Positions 55,456 through 64,000 of a stretch of DNA of 64,000 nucleotides are shown here, piece by piece; positions within the stretch are counted from its first letter, which is position 1, and every line of letters begins with the position of its first letter. Under the pieces are notes generated by a model, which did not search any database, was not told the origin of the DNA, and worked only from the letters and a program-made list of their open reading frames with translations. The translations under genes were made by a program, and so were the position numbers. Origin of the DNA: Ancylobacter oerskovii (GTDB lineage: Bacteria > Pseudomonadota > Alphaproteobacteria > Rhizobiales > Xanthobacteraceae); assembly GCF_018390555.1 (NCBI RefSeq), contig NZ_JAHBGB010000033.1, positions 303,743-367,742 of the forward strand, in the 5' to 3' direction.

Positions 55456-58400
55456 CACCGCCCGTCCTTCCGCTCAGGGGCTCCCCCTACCAGCGTCGAA
55501 TAGAGCTGGACAAAGGGCATGAGGTTCTGAAGGGGCAGCGGTCGCACCAAGGCTCGATACTCCTGCTGCGTCCGGTCCCGCCCCTCCGCTATGGGGTTCA
55601 CCAAGGCCGCTCCAGCCGCCCGCATATCCGTCACGAACCCCGACACAGGGCTCCCGAGGAAGGCGTCGGAGGCGCTTCCCGTGTTCCTGAAGCTGAACAG
55701 GGGATCGGCTCGGGGTGTTAGGAACAGGGCGCTATCGACAGCGCTCGGGATCACCGAGGACCAGCCGTTCCGCTGGAAGGCGGCTAGGGCCATGGATTGC
55801 GGGCTGAGGCGCTCGCGGGTCCATTCCTCGGCATCGGAGCGCCCGAGGGCCTGAAGATGCGTCTGCACCGTGTAGACCAGTCCACCGACCAGCGTAGAGA
55901 GGGCAAAGTAGGCGAAGGCGTTCCAGTCCCGGATATGGATGTTGTGGAGGAACTGGTTCGCCCATGCCGTCAGCATGAAAGTGCGGAATTGGAGGAAGGT
56001 CTGCATCAGGGGATTGCTCATCCAGCGATGCAGGGAGCCCACGTCGTTTTCCTGAATGACCTTGCGGCTGTAGCGGAACACGCCCAGCTCGAAGGCCGCC
56101 CGCGCCTCCATGTCCTGCCACGTGTCGAGGTTGAGCTGGCGAACCTTCCGGCCGAACAGGGCTCCATCGGCAAAGCCCGTATGAGCTTCCACCTGTCGCA
56201 ATATCCGCCCGAGCATCTCCTCCGAGAGCCCGAGCTGAGCCATACGGCGCAGACTGGCCTTGCTCGGGACGGCAGCGAGGTCCGCGAACTTCTGGACGAT
56301 GGCCTTGGCGGCCATACGCTGGAGCGCCGAGTTGACGGCCGTCATGCCCGAGAGATCGGAGACGATGCTGGAGCCGTAATCGAGGGCGGCGTTGGCCTTG
56401 TCGACGAAGCGCCCCCTGTCGAGGGCGTGGGGACTGCCAGCATACTCATCGACGGTGAGCGCGTGAACGCCGCGAAGGCGATCCGTCCCGGTGCCGAAGA
56501 TTGCCTCAACCTCGCGGTCCAGCCCGTGACGGAGCACCCACTGGCCGTCCGCATTGACGAGCCGCCGGAAGGCAGGGAGATGCTGAAGGGTCGCCTTGAG
56601 CCCTACCTGCGTGACGGTAGCAGCAATCTCGCCCACCTGAGCAAAACCGAACTGTCCCGCGAGGCGAAGGTATTGCAGCCCCCGCGCGGCCTTCAGCCAG
56701 TCGGAGCCACTGTTCAGCGTGGCCGGATCGGGATTGCCCCGGATGCGTCCATAGCCCCAACGTAGGTTCTTCTCGTCGAGATCGAGCTGCTTGAGGTCGA
56801 TCCCTTCGTCGATCCCCCGCTTGCGGATGATCCCGAGGAGCCGCTCGAACTCGTTGTCACTGACGATGCCGTCCTGAAGCACCTCGCCCGTGGTCGGGCT
56901 CTTGATCACCTGTCGGGCCAAGGCGACCTTGGCGGCGGCATGGCGGCTGTAGCTGTTGAACAGGAAGTCGGCGTCCCGGACATACAGGTCCTTGAAGGAC
57001 AGGTCCCCGGTGCCATAGCCGTTCACGCCCCGGAGGACGAAGTTCTCGTCCAGAAGGACACGGGACTTGGCGTGACGGTCCACGCCTCCCGGCTTCCGCG
57101 CCATGCCGGCCATGAGCCGCTCGACCTCCTCCTCCGAGAACTCCGCATTCTCGGCAAGGAAGCGCCGCAGGAAGTCCTCGTCCCGGCCGGCAAGCGCCAT
57201 GTTCAGCCGATCATCCACGCCCCATGTCCGGTCGTAGATGTTGCGGACCATGCCACGGGACAGCTTGTCGAGGAGCTCCTCGTCTATGTACGGCTGGGCA
57301 CTGCGGATCGCCCCGGCATAGAAGCGCTCAACGCCCCGCTGCCCATGAGCGGCAAGCGCTTCGTTGAACTTCTTCGCGTCGGGGATACGCGGCAGATAGT
57401 GAACATCATCCGGGATATCGCCATAGCCCGCCACGGGACGCCCGGTGAGCCCGCGATCCGCCAAGGGATTGTTGAGATCGCCCAAGATCCGCCGGTTGAG
57501 TTCGGCCTGAGCGTCGCCCGCCTGCCGCACGGCCGGATGGAACTCGGCACGCTCCAGCGGGTCCGTGGTGCGGATGTAGTCGCCGACCAGCTCAGAGAAC
57601 TCACGACGATGGAAGGGGCGTCGGAAGACGCCATAGCCCAAGTCCTTCTCCCAGCTACGATAGGCGCCCTCCCGCGCCTGCGCCCAAGCGGTTTGCCAGC
57701 GCTTGGTGAGAAGGGCCGTCTCCATGTCGGCGGACATGCTGTTCACCCGATGGTCCACATTGCCCACCGTGTTGTTGAACAGGGAGCTACCGAGGATGCG
57801 GGCGGAGGGATTGGGCGAAGAACCCACCTGTCCCGCTACGTCCAATCGAGCAGAGCCCATGGCGGCTTCAGCCACGTCCTCATCCCGCACAGCGGTCCAC
57901 GCCTTGTCCCCGAGCCGGGGATCGATGGCGCTGGTGTTCGCGGCCGCACCAGCCGAGGCGGGGGCGGGTGTGAGGGCCGTGGAGTTCTCAAGCTGCTGCT
58001 TCAGCCCACGGGCCGCATGAACGATCCGTGCGGCCTCCTGAGCGGTCGCAGGGTTCCTCGCAATGGGACCAAAGGCGCCGCCGAAGAGCGCACCCACTCC
58101 CGCTGAGAACAGGAGGGAGCGGTCCTCAACCGGACGGCCCATGACGTCGAGCGCAAGCTCGGTACCGACATTGCCCACGGCTCCGCCGGCAGCGGCGGCG
58201 ATGCGAGCACCGACCGCGCCGAAGCGGGCGAGGGTCGCGGCCCCCGCCGCTACGCCTCCGGTAGCGATGCCGATGGCGATAGCGCCGGCATCGGTGACAC
58301 CCGCAAGCATCTCGGCACCGATCCCCGCCCAGCCCATTTCCTCGACGGCCTTCTGGGCCTCAAATTCCTCCAGCGCCCGAGAGCGTATCCATGCCGCATG

Positions 58401-59861
58401 TTCAGCCGAGACGGCATCGCTGAAGCGGTCCCAATACTTCTCGGGCAAGCCCTCCACCAGCGGGGCGAGGTTCCTCTCATCCAGCCGGAAAGTGGGATCG
58501 GGACGCAGGGCGGGAGCCCCGATCATGGAGTAGGCCCGGCCGATGATGGTCGTGTCGGCATAGGAGCGCCCATAGGCCTCCCAGAACCCCATCGTCTCCT
58601 CACGGTGTCCCATGCGGATCGCCTCATATTCCTCCTCGGTGACGAGGGGCGGAGGCGCCGGGGGGATTAGCTCGGTCGGGGCGATGGTCCGGGTGAAGTC
58701 GATCCGGCCCAAGGGGGAGTTGGCCGAAGCGGCGACGGGCTCTCCACCTTCCACCTTGGCGGCAAGGAGGCCGTAGACTTCCGAGAGGGTCCGGGCACGG
58801 CCATCCTCGGCGTAGAAGATGGTCCGGTTGGACGCGGCTTCCCGCTGGAAGAGCGTGGCGGCAGCGGCCTCGGGGTTGGCTTCCTTCGCTCCGATGAACT
58901 CGGCAGCCCGAGGACCATCGAAGAAATGCCCCATATAAAGTTCGCCATCGGTGATGGATCGCCCGAGCCGCCCCTCCATCGCCCGCTTGTTCCGCTTGGC
59001 GTACTCGGCGGCCATGAAGGCGGAGGCACGGGGATCGAGAACGGAGGCGTTGGCCGGGAGGCCGTAGTCCAGTCCGCTCTCCCCGATGAGCTGCGCCCAC
59101 GTCCCGTCCGTGAACTGGAAGAGGCCCTTGGCGGAGGAGGCGTCAGGCGAGGCGCTGGGATCGAAACCGCTTTCCGCCTTCGCGAGATTGGCGAGGTAGC
59201 GAGCTGAGACACCCGTGCGGAAGGCTGCCTCCTCAATGAAGTCCTTCGCCGCCACGGGTGTTGCCACCCGCTCACGGGCCTCGGAGGTTTCGATATGCCA
59301 AGGCTCATGCACAATGGGAAAGCGCAGGCCGTAGCGGGCCGCGTTAGCGTGGACCCACGCCTTAGCATCATCGCTGGCATATTGGAGGTCCACCGCCGTG
59401 CCGTGATTGTGCCGGGAGCGACCGGGAGGAGCGACCCATTTCCGGGCCGCCTCCGGGGAGCCGTATTTCTTCACGGCCTCCTCGAAGAGTTCCGCCTGCC
59501 GCTGGTTGGAACGGCTCCCGGAGAGAATGCTGAGCTGCCCACGGACACCTTCCGGGGCATCCTCCATCATGCGGTTGAGCCGCTCGGCAAAGGTATCGTC
59601 GAGGCCGTCGACATGATCGGGCGTCTTGCCGGGCACGAGGCGGGAGCGCAGCGTCTGCTTCGGGGTGGCGGGCACCACGGGGAGCGTCGGGGCGGGTCCC
59701 GGCGGCGGCACAAGCCCCTGCGTCGGCATCGCCTCAGCCGGCAGTTCCGGTTCGTCCCATCCATCATCGGGCAGCACGGAAGCCGCTGCGGAGACGAGTT
59801 CGGGCAGTTCGGCCCGGAGCCGATCCGGGTCGATTGAGAGAGTGTCCATGTCGTGATCCAT
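55455..59861 (-). CDS. giant phage ejection/internal virion protein with DD-peptidase and lytic transglycosylase domains
   Basis: A 1468-residue protein comparable to the T7 gp16 internal core protein (about 1300 residues), which digests peptidoglycan and forms the DNA channel during ejection. Residues ~95-191 form a VanY-like D,D-carboxypeptidase (SRHNHGTAVDL near 149, HEPWHIE at 185-191). Residues ~215-330 are an SLT-type transglycosylase with Glu230 in AKAESGFDPSAS and AKGLFQFTDGTWAQL. A glycine/alanine-rich hydrophobic segment lies at about 525-580, and the remaining ~850 residues are helical. Its start overlaps the upstream gene by one base. Confidence 0.85.
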   Translation of the reverse strand: MDHDMDTLSIDPDRLRAELPELVSAAASVLPDDGWDEPELPAEAMPTQGLVPPPGPAPTLPVVPATPKQTLRSRLVPGKTPDHVDGLDDTFAERLNRMMEDAPEGVRGQLSILSGSRSNQRQAELFEEAVKKYGSPEAARKWVAPPGRSRHNHGTAVDLQYASDDAKAWVHANAARYGLRFPIVHEPWHIETSEARERVATPVAAKDFIEEAAFRTGVSARYLANLAKAESGFDPSASPDASSAKGLFQFTDGTWAQLIGESGLDYGLPANASVLDPRASAFMAAEYAKRNKRAMEGRLGRSITDGELYMGHFFDGPRAAEFIGAKEANPEAAAATLFQREAASNRTIFYAEDGRARTLSEVYGLLAAKVEGGEPVAASANSPLGRIDFTRTIAPTELIPPAPPPLVTEEEYEAIRMGHREETMGFWEAYGRSYADTTIIGRAYSMIGAPALRPDPTFRLDERNLAPLVEGLPEKYWDRFSDAVSAEHAAWIRSRALEEFEAQKAVEEMGWAGIGAEMLAGVTDAGAIAIGIATGGVAAGAATLARFGAVGARIAAAAGGAVGNVGTELALDVMGRPVEDRSLLFSAGVGALFGGAFGPIARNPATAQEAARIVHAARGLKQQLENSTALTPAPASAGAAANTSAIDPRLGDKAWTAVRDEDVAEAAMGSARLDVAGQVGSSPNPSARILGSSLFNNTVGNVDHRVNSMSADMETALLTKRWQTAWAQAREGAYRSWEKDLGYGVFRRPFHRREFSELVGDYIRTTDPLERAEFHPAVRQAGDAQAELNRRILGDLNNPLADRGLTGRPVAGYGDIPDDVHYLPRIPDAKKFNEALAAHGQRGVERFYAGAIRSAQPYIDEELLDKLSRGMVRNIYDRTWGVDDRLNMALAGRDEDFLRRFLAENAEFSEEEVERLMAGMARKPGGVDRHAKSRVLLDENFVLRGVNGYGTGDLSFKDLYVRDADFLFNSYSRHAAAKVALARQVIKSPTTGEVLQDGIVSDNEFERLLGIIRKRGIDEGIDLKQLDLDEKNLRWGYGRIRGNPDPATLNSGSDWLKAARGLQYLRLAGQFGFAQVGEIAATVTQVGLKATLQHLPAFRRLVNADGQWVLRHGLDREVEAIFGTGTDRLRGVHALTVDEYAGSPHALDRGRFVDKANAALDYGSSIVSDLSGMTAVNSALQRMAAKAIVQKFADLAAVPSKASLRRMAQLGLSEEMLGRILRQVEAHTGFADGALFGRKVRQLNLDTWQDMEARAAFELGVFRYSRKVIQENDVGSLHRWMSNPLMQTFLQFRTFMLTAWANQFLHNIHIRDWNAFAYFALSTLVGGLVYTVQTHLQALGRSDAEEWTRERLSPQSMALAAFQRNGWSSVIPSAVDSALFLTPRADPLFSFRNTGSASDAFLGSPVSGFVTDMRAAGAALVNPIAEGRDRTQQEYRALVRPLPLQNLMPFVQLYSTLVGGAPERKDGR

Positions 59862-61993
59862 CAGCGCCGTGCGGGAGCCCGCTCAGGCATCTCGGGAGAG
59901 TTGGAAGGGTTGGGACGGCGGAGACGGTCTCCGATGCCGGGGGGCGTTTGAGAAGCCGGCTTCCAATCGCGGACGACCTTGCCCAGCACTTCGCCTCTCT
60001 GCTGCTCACGGAAGGCGTCTAGGTCGCGGGCGCGGATCATGAGGGAGCGATAGCCGAGGCGCCCGTCCTCCCCGCGAACGGGCACGGAGACCGGAGCCCC
60101 ATCCTCGGCAGAGATTACCTCATAGAGACCGCCAGAGCCGCCTACAGGACGGATGGAGAGGTCGCCGCTACCGTCATAGCCAAGGGACCTCAACGAGTCC
60201 CTGTGCTGCTCGTAGGAGTCCTGAAGGGCCATTTCGAACAGAGGCTTAGTCGAGGGCGTGACATGGGGATCACCGAACAGGGCTTGGCCGTTGATGAGCA
60301 CCGTGCGGCTCTCAACATCCCGAGAGGCCAGCTCCACCGCTTTCTTCGGGCTTACGCCTTGGATGCGGGCATAGAGCTTGGCCGTCTCGACAATCTGCCG
60401 CTTCATCGTGCCCTCGTTGCGGACACTGGAGCCGAGCCATGTGGACGGCTTCCAGAGGGAGAACCCGTTGGTACCCGACACGGCGGTTTCAATCGCCTGC
60501 CCCTGACCTTGGAGGCTGGCCTCCTCATCGGCGTTCAGCGGTCGACGAGTGGCGGCAGCGTCCCGGAGGGCTTGATCCTCGGTGCGCCCGAGGCTGTTGC
60601 GGGAGGCCTGATAGACCCGGAAGAAGTCCGCCGTATCCCGGTCCACGAGACCATCGGCATAGGCGGGATTGCGATTGGAGAGCGTCTCCCAGAACCGGGC
60701 AGCCGCCCCGAGGGTGCGAGCCTTGGCCGGATCGGTGAGTGAGACATCGTTGCCGATGGTCTGGACGGCCCCCTCCAGCGTCTGCTTCCAGCGGGGATGC
60801 GGGAGCCCGAGACGCTCCACGAGGACAGCATAGTCCCGCTCCATGGTCGCGTCTGGGCTCTCCCGCTGCTCCGAGGCGACCCGATCCGAGTAGGTGAAAT
60901 ACTCGTTCACCGCCGCCTGTCTCCGGCTCTCGCCGCTGAGCGTGGCCGTCTCGCCGCTGAAGGTGTTGCGGTAGCTCTTGTCCGAGATGGACCAGAAAGA
61001 CGGGTCCCCGGTGCGGAGGGCTTCGAAGTCCGCCCGTGCCGTCTCCTGCTCCACCGTGGCCTTCTCACGGGCGGCAAGGGTCCGCCGGGCGGTGTCCTCG
61101 ATCAGCTGGGCATCGGAGAGGAATTTTGGGTTCTTCGCCAACGGGCCGATGGAGGCGCCGGTCCGGGCATCATGCCGATCCGCATGGAGGATGCCGAGCA
61201 CCTGCTCAGGATATTGCCGAACCTGATCCTTCAGCCGCCCCATGATGAGCTGATCAATCTCGGGGTTGGAGAGGCGAAGGGCTCCCTTCTCTCCACGCCC
61301 CAGGAAGCTGTAGGCGTCCCGCAAGCGGGCTGCCGTGGTCTCCGGGTCAAGACCGGCGGACAGGTTGCCGGTGATGATCTTGTCGAGGTCGCGCTGAGCT
61401 TCCTCGATACGGAACTCATGCGTCTGCTGGGCACGGAGCTTCTGCTGAGACTCCAGCAGGGAGCCCCGGATGCTCTCCATGCCACGCCCCCAAGCGGTCA
61501 TGGCGACCGCTGAGCCGGAGGGGAGACGTTTAGCGTAGTCGGCACCCGCTTCGATCAGGTACCGCTCGACATCGGTGGAGGCGAGGTCCAGCTCGCCATC
61601 GGCAATGCGACGGTTCAGCTCGCCCCGGAACTCGTCAGCCGTGTCCTCGGCAATGCGCTTCTCATAAATGGCGCCATAGACCGGATGATTGGCGTAGGGA
61701 GCCGTTCCGGCATTGACGGCATCGTAGAGTTCCTTGCGGCCATGGGCGGCTATGAACGCCTGCGCCTTGGCCTGAGCGCTGTTGCGCTCCTGCTCTTCCC
61801 GCTCCGCCTGCTGCTTGCGCCCATAGCTGGCGAGCGTCTGGGAGAAGTTTCCGAGGGAGGACGCCATCCGATCAAGGTCATTGTTGATGACCGGCCGGGC
61901 TGGGGGAGCGTAGGTATCGCCTCCTAGCGACGGCACCCGGAGACGGTTTGGCGGGGCGAGGTCGGGGACGATCACCCGACCATCACCGGCCAT
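59861..61993 (-). CDS. internal virion protein (T7 gp15-like by position and size)
   Basis: A 710-residue protein, mostly helical and charged, without cysteine-rich or membrane parts. The N-terminus has a proline-rich start and a coiled region with REEQERNSAQAKAQAFIAA. The size and place immediately upstream of the gp16-like gene match the T7 order gp15-gp16, where gp15 forms the periplasmic tunnel. Direct sequence similarity to gp15 is not something I can verify. Stop and start codons overlap with both neighbours. Confidence 0.7.
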   Translation of the reverse strand: MAGDGRVIVPDLAPPNRLRVPSLGGDTYAPPARPVINNDLDRMASSLGNFSQTLASYGRKQQAEREEQERNSAQAKAQAFIAAHGRKELYDAVNAGTAPYANHPVYGAIYEKRIAEDTADEFRGELNRRIADGELDLASTDVERYLIEAGADYAKRLPSGSAVAMTAWGRGMESIRGSLLESQQKLRAQQTHEFRIEEAQRDLDKIITGNLSAGLDPETTAARLRDAYSFLGRGEKGALRLSNPEIDQLIMGRLKDQVRQYPEQVLGILHADRHDARTGASIGPLAKNPKFLSDAQLIEDTARRTLAAREKATVEQETARADFEALRTGDPSFWSISDKSYRNTFSGETATLSGESRRQAAVNEYFTYSDRVASEQRESPDATMERDYAVLVERLGLPHPRWKQTLEGAVQTIGNDVSLTDPAKARTLGAAARFWETLSNRNPAYADGLVDRDTADFFRVYQASRNSLGRTEDQALRDAAATRRPLNADEEASLQGQGQAIETAVSGTNGFSLWKPSTWLGSSVRNEGTMKRQIVETAKLYARIQGVSPKKAVELASRDVESRTVLINGQALFGDPHVTPSTKPLFEMALQDSYEQHRDSLRSLGYDGSGDLSIRPVGGSGGLYEVISAEDGAPVSVPVRGEDGRLGYRSLMIRARDLDAFREQQRGEVLGKVVRDWKPASQTPPGIGDRLRRPNPSNSPEMPERAPARR

Positions 61994-62490
61994 CAGAGAG
62001 CGGCCCCACGGCCGAAGAGAGCGGCACTGATGCCGCCCTGAGCCAGCCGGACCTTCTCCGCCTCGGCACGGGCGAGCCGGTCCACGGCCTCATTCAGCTC
62101 GTTTCCAGCATGCCCACGAACCCATTTGAGGGTTGCGAGTGGGCGGGCGTCGAGGACGGTATAGAGACGCTCCCAGAGGTCCCGGTTGGCGACGGGCTTG
62201 CCGTTGGCGTTACGCCAGCCTCGGGCTTTCCATTGGGGACGCCACAGCGTGGCACCCTTCACGACATAATTGCTATCAAGGTGCAGCGCGAACGGAACGT
62301 CGTCCCCAACGGAAGCAAGCGCTTCAATGGCGGCCGTCAGCTCCATCCGATTGCAGGTTGAATGCTCGCAGGAGCCTGCGAGGGTCCGATGCGAACCATT
62401 GGGATAGCGGAGGATCACCGCCCAACCGGCAGGACCGGGATTGTCGAGGGCGGAACCGTCCGCATAGCCGATGATGGTCCCCGGCGTCAC
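61993..62490 (-). CDS. ribonuclease HI, phage-encoded
   Basis: A 165-residue RNase H that cuts RNA in RNA-DNA hybrids. The four catalytic acids are visible in the usual order: IIGYADGSALDNPGPAGW (Asp), NRMELTAAIEAL (Glu), ALHLDSNYVVKG (Asp) and VRGHAGNELNEAVDRLA (His and Asp). Its stop overlaps the start of the internal virion protein by one base, so it is part of the phage late operon. This is an unusual place for a replication-type enzyme. Confidence 0.93.
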   Translation of the reverse strand: MTPGTIIGYADGSALDNPGPAGWAVILRYPNGSHRTLAGSCEHSTCNRMELTAAIEALASVGDDVPFALHLDSNYVVKGATLWRPQWKARGWRNANGKPVANRDLWERLYTVLDARPLATLKWVRGHAGNELNEAVDRLARAEAEKVRLAQGGISAALFGRGAAL

Positions 62491-62951
62491 TGCGGGAATT
62501 CCCGGAAGGCGGAGGTGGACAGGTGCTGGAGGGCGACAGGACGCTCCATGATGCCCGCCGCGAGCTTCTCGTCAGCGATCAGCTTCGCGTTGAGCACGTT
62601 CGTCCGCACGATGCCGACCGCACAATCCACGACGATGGGCGTGTCGAGGTGGCCCCTGACGTGCCAGAGCAGCCAGCCGGCGGCCTCTATGGGATGTTCA
62701 GAGATGGTGAAGGCATCGATCTCATCAGCGAGGCGAACGGTAAAGCCCTGCTCAAAGGGCGCAGGGCTCACAAGCAGATGGATCGCGTGGGGGTGAGCAT
62801 TTGCGGCGCGGGTACGGAGGGCATCCCGATAGCGCTGCTCGGCAGTGATGTTGATGCGGTCGATGGCGTCCGGGCTCAACGGCTCGGACGAAGACGAATG
62901 AGAGATGGGAGTGGTCCAGTTTTCTAGGGGTTGAGGATGGTGCTCGCCCAC
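62487..62951 (-). CDS. phage protein of unknown function (154 aa)
   Basis: Reading from GTG at 62951 gives 154 residues, with a mixed alpha/beta composition (AIHLLVSPAPFEQGFTVRLA, GWLLWHVRGHLDTPIVVDC). The start is uncertain because no ribosome-binding site is visible there and the first ~30 residues are polar. It overlaps the RNase H start by four bases. First gene of the visible minus-strand block; function unknown. Confidence 0.6.
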   Translation of the reverse strand: MGEHHPQPLENWTTPISHSSSSEPLSPDAIDRINITAEQRYRDALRTRAANAHPHAIHLLVSPAPFEQGFTVRLADEIDAFTISEHPIEAAGWLLWHVRGHLDTPIVVDCAVGIVRTNVLNAKLIADEKLAAGIMERPVALQHLSTSAFREFPQ

Positions 62952-63297
62952 GGGTCACGCAGGGCACCGCCAAGCACTCCCCACCGATCCCGGCGACGGA
63001 GGCTCGGGGGAGACACGGCCGAACGGCACGGGCACTGGACAAGCCTGTCCAAGGCCGTGGAGCCGTCACGTCGGGGAGGTGTGAAGTGCTTGGGGGTGCC
63101 CTTCGGGAGGGCGGGGACGAGCCGAACTTCGGCTCGCTTAAGCTCTGCTATCGTGCATACTTACATTGCCTGCACTTGCTAGCGGAGAATTCGGACGGCG
63201 CGGGCTTGGGCCGCAACTAAGAACCGCAAACGAGGGCTCGTGGACTGGTGTGGTAGCCGGGCCACGAAATCTATCCACGCGGGCGGAAAGGAGCCGA
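62952..63297. other. gene-free stretch near the phage block
   Basis: About 350 bases between the divergent 154-residue gene and a tiny plus-strand gene. All frames are short or lack initiation signals. I see no clear promoter; the sequence turns AT-richer after 63140. Confidence 0.35.
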
Positions 63298-63369
63298 ATG
63301 ACGTACGTTGATGCAATCTTCATTATCTTGGCGTTCGTGCAGATTTATATCTCGCTAGCCAAGGCGTAA
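63298..63369 (+). CDS. 23-residue membrane micropeptide
   Basis: ATG at 63298 lies five bases after GGAAAGGAG, an almost ideal ribosome-binding site. The product, MTYVDAIFIILAFVQIYISL plus AKA, is one hydrophobic helix. Such tiny membrane peptides occur as phage lysis accessories and as type I toxins. The perfect SD sequence argues that it is translated. Confidence 0.5.
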   Translation: MTYVDAIFIILAFVQIYISLAKA

Positions 63370-63376
63370 TGAGGAG

Positions 63377-63446
63377 GGCCGATCCCTCTCCCAGCGGAGG
63401 GGTCGGTCCACAAATGACAAACCCCAAGGGTGGTAGACCTTGGGGT
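63377..63446 (+). terminator. two successive hairpins downstream of the micropeptide
   Basis: The first pairs GGGCCGATCCCTC with GAGGGGTCGGTCC (63377-63409, with G-T wobbles). The second is a perfect 9-bp stem, ACCCCAAGG (63421-63429) and CCTTGGGGT (63438-63446), with an 8-base loop. Neither has a long T run. They begin within ten bases of the micropeptide stop. Confidence 0.55.
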
Positions 63447-63750
63447 GCCATTAACAGGCTCGTTTCGGAGCCGAGTACTTACGTGATGCACAGATGTTAT
63501 ATAGGGCGTCCGTACGGGGTTCAACCCCCTCCACCTGATCCGAGTGCCACATGATCGCCCCATGTTCACGTACATGAACGCCTACAGATAAACGGGGCAG
63601 GCAGGCGAAGGACCAAGCCCGTTTCGTTCCGCGTGCTGGTCTACAACATAGCCAAGGGCAAGACGGTGAAGCCGGCCCTGTGAGGGAGGTGATGATTGAC
63701 CTCCTGGGGTGGGTGGGGAGACCACCGTCAGGTAAGGGAACAGAAAATGG
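63447..63750. other. gene-free stretch
   Basis: About 300 bases between the micropeptide hairpins and a terminator. A short plus-strand frame ending KGKTVKPAL at about 63682 lacks a start codon. I see no supported gene. Confidence 0.3.
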
Positions 63751-63776
63751 AAAAGGCCCCGTGAGGGAGCCTTTTT
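63751..63776 (+). terminator. factor-independent terminator
   Basis: AAAAGGCCCC-GTGA-GGGAGCCTTTTT: a stem of A/T and G/C pairs ending in TTTTT, the classic intrinsic terminator. The A run on the other side makes it work on both strands. Confidence 0.8.
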
Positions 63777-63980
63777 AATCGGACGCTTCTTGGGTATTCC
63801 ACTCTTGGGTGTGAACCGGTTGCCCGGCGAGCTGTCGCTGGAAGTCCGTCTCTGCGACGGCGGGAATGTGGGTCCGCTACCCCTGAGTGTCAAGAACTCC
63901 CCATAGTATGGGGGTCGTGAGAGGGCGAGGAAGGTACCACGTCCCGCACCTCGTACAGGTCCACGTGAACCACATGGCAG

Positions 63981-64000
63981 CCCCCCCCCCCCCCCCCCCC
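63981..64000. other. poly-C run at the sequence end
   Basis: Twenty consecutive C to the last base. Most likely a sequencing or assembly artefact at a contig edge rather than biology. Confidence 0.8.

Noticed and set aside
62752..63069. 105-codon minus-strand frame overlapping the 154-aa phage gene
   Set aside because: Arg/Pro/Cys-rich shadow composition; overlaps the better frame and lacks a ribosome-binding site.
63510..63535. GGGGTTCAACCCCCTCC resembling a tRNA T arm and possible attachment site
   Set aside because: No acceptor, D or anticodon arm can be paired around it and it does not match the tRNA-Ala 3' end.
63692..63778. 28-codon plus-strand frame ahead of the terminator
   Set aside because: GGGAGG lies only two bases from the ATG and the frame runs through the terminator stem.
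63582..63893. 103-codon minus-strand frame near the contig end
   Set aside because: It reads through the intrinsic terminator and has biased, proline/serine-rich composition without a start signal.

Overview
The window is GC-rich (roughly 65-70% by eye) alphaproteobacterial DNA. Housekeeping genes (ileS, ribF, ihfB, sppA, rpsA, cmk, aroA, a TIGR02300-type protein beside tRNA-Ala), a homospermidine synthase, an intracellular PHB depolymerase and short palindromes of a kind common in Hyphomicrobiales point to that order, perhaps Xanthobacteraceae. The family assignment is inference. The window ends in a 20-base poly-C run that looks like a contig edge.

Layout. 1-7.0 kb, mostly minus strand: HAD hydrolase, ribF and ileS (cut by the window start), an Ohr peroxidase on plus, then sppA, ihfB and a LapA-like membrane protein. 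7.1-11.4 kb: phosphonate-associated genes (phnM, DUF1045, hexapeptide transferase) without the C-P lyase core, plus a gamma-glutamyltransferase. 12.3-17.2 kb: a polyamine block of ornithine decarboxylase with a long 5' leader, a GNAT acetyltransferase and homospermidine synthase. 17.6-23.5 kb: a LysR regulator divergent from a PotABCD-like ABC transporter operon that ends in a maleate-isomerase-like protein lacking both expected cysteines.

24.1-33.9 kb is the most notable metabolic region. A NitT/TauT-type ABC transporter, a GntR/FCD regulator, a RidA protein, an Asp/Glu/hydantoin racemase, an enolase-superfamily enzyme, an M24 protein with a degraded metal site, an unplaced Rossmann-like protein and an opine-dehydrogenase-type enzyme sit together. 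All four transcription-unit starts carry related TGTGATCACA operator-like sites, so I infer one GntR-controlled regulon that imports and degrades an unidentified opine-like or amino-acid-derived compound.

34.2-45.9 kb: two GSTs, ferrochelatase, Ada, PHB depolymerase, an acetyltransferase, a periplasmic HAD phosphatase with an arylsulfatase, a proline-rich PDIP protein and rpsA. 46.3-48.1 kb is a sharply AT-rich island carrying a probable anti-phage dCTP deaminase (AvcD/DCD type). It lies between rpsA and cmk-aroA, which are adjacent in many bacteria. cobF, a carboxymuconolactone-decarboxylase-family gene and a small membrane protein occupy the same gap.

52.6 kb to the end: tRNA-Ala(GGC), then a MUG-type DNA glycosylase, a small serine recombinase, and a minus-strand block that looks like part of a T7-like podovirus or prophage. 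That block has an ejection protein of 1468 residues with peptidase and transglycosylase domains, a 710-residue internal virion protein, RNase HI, small unknown proteins and terminator-like hairpins. No integrase, capsid, portal or terminase gene is visible before the sequence ends.
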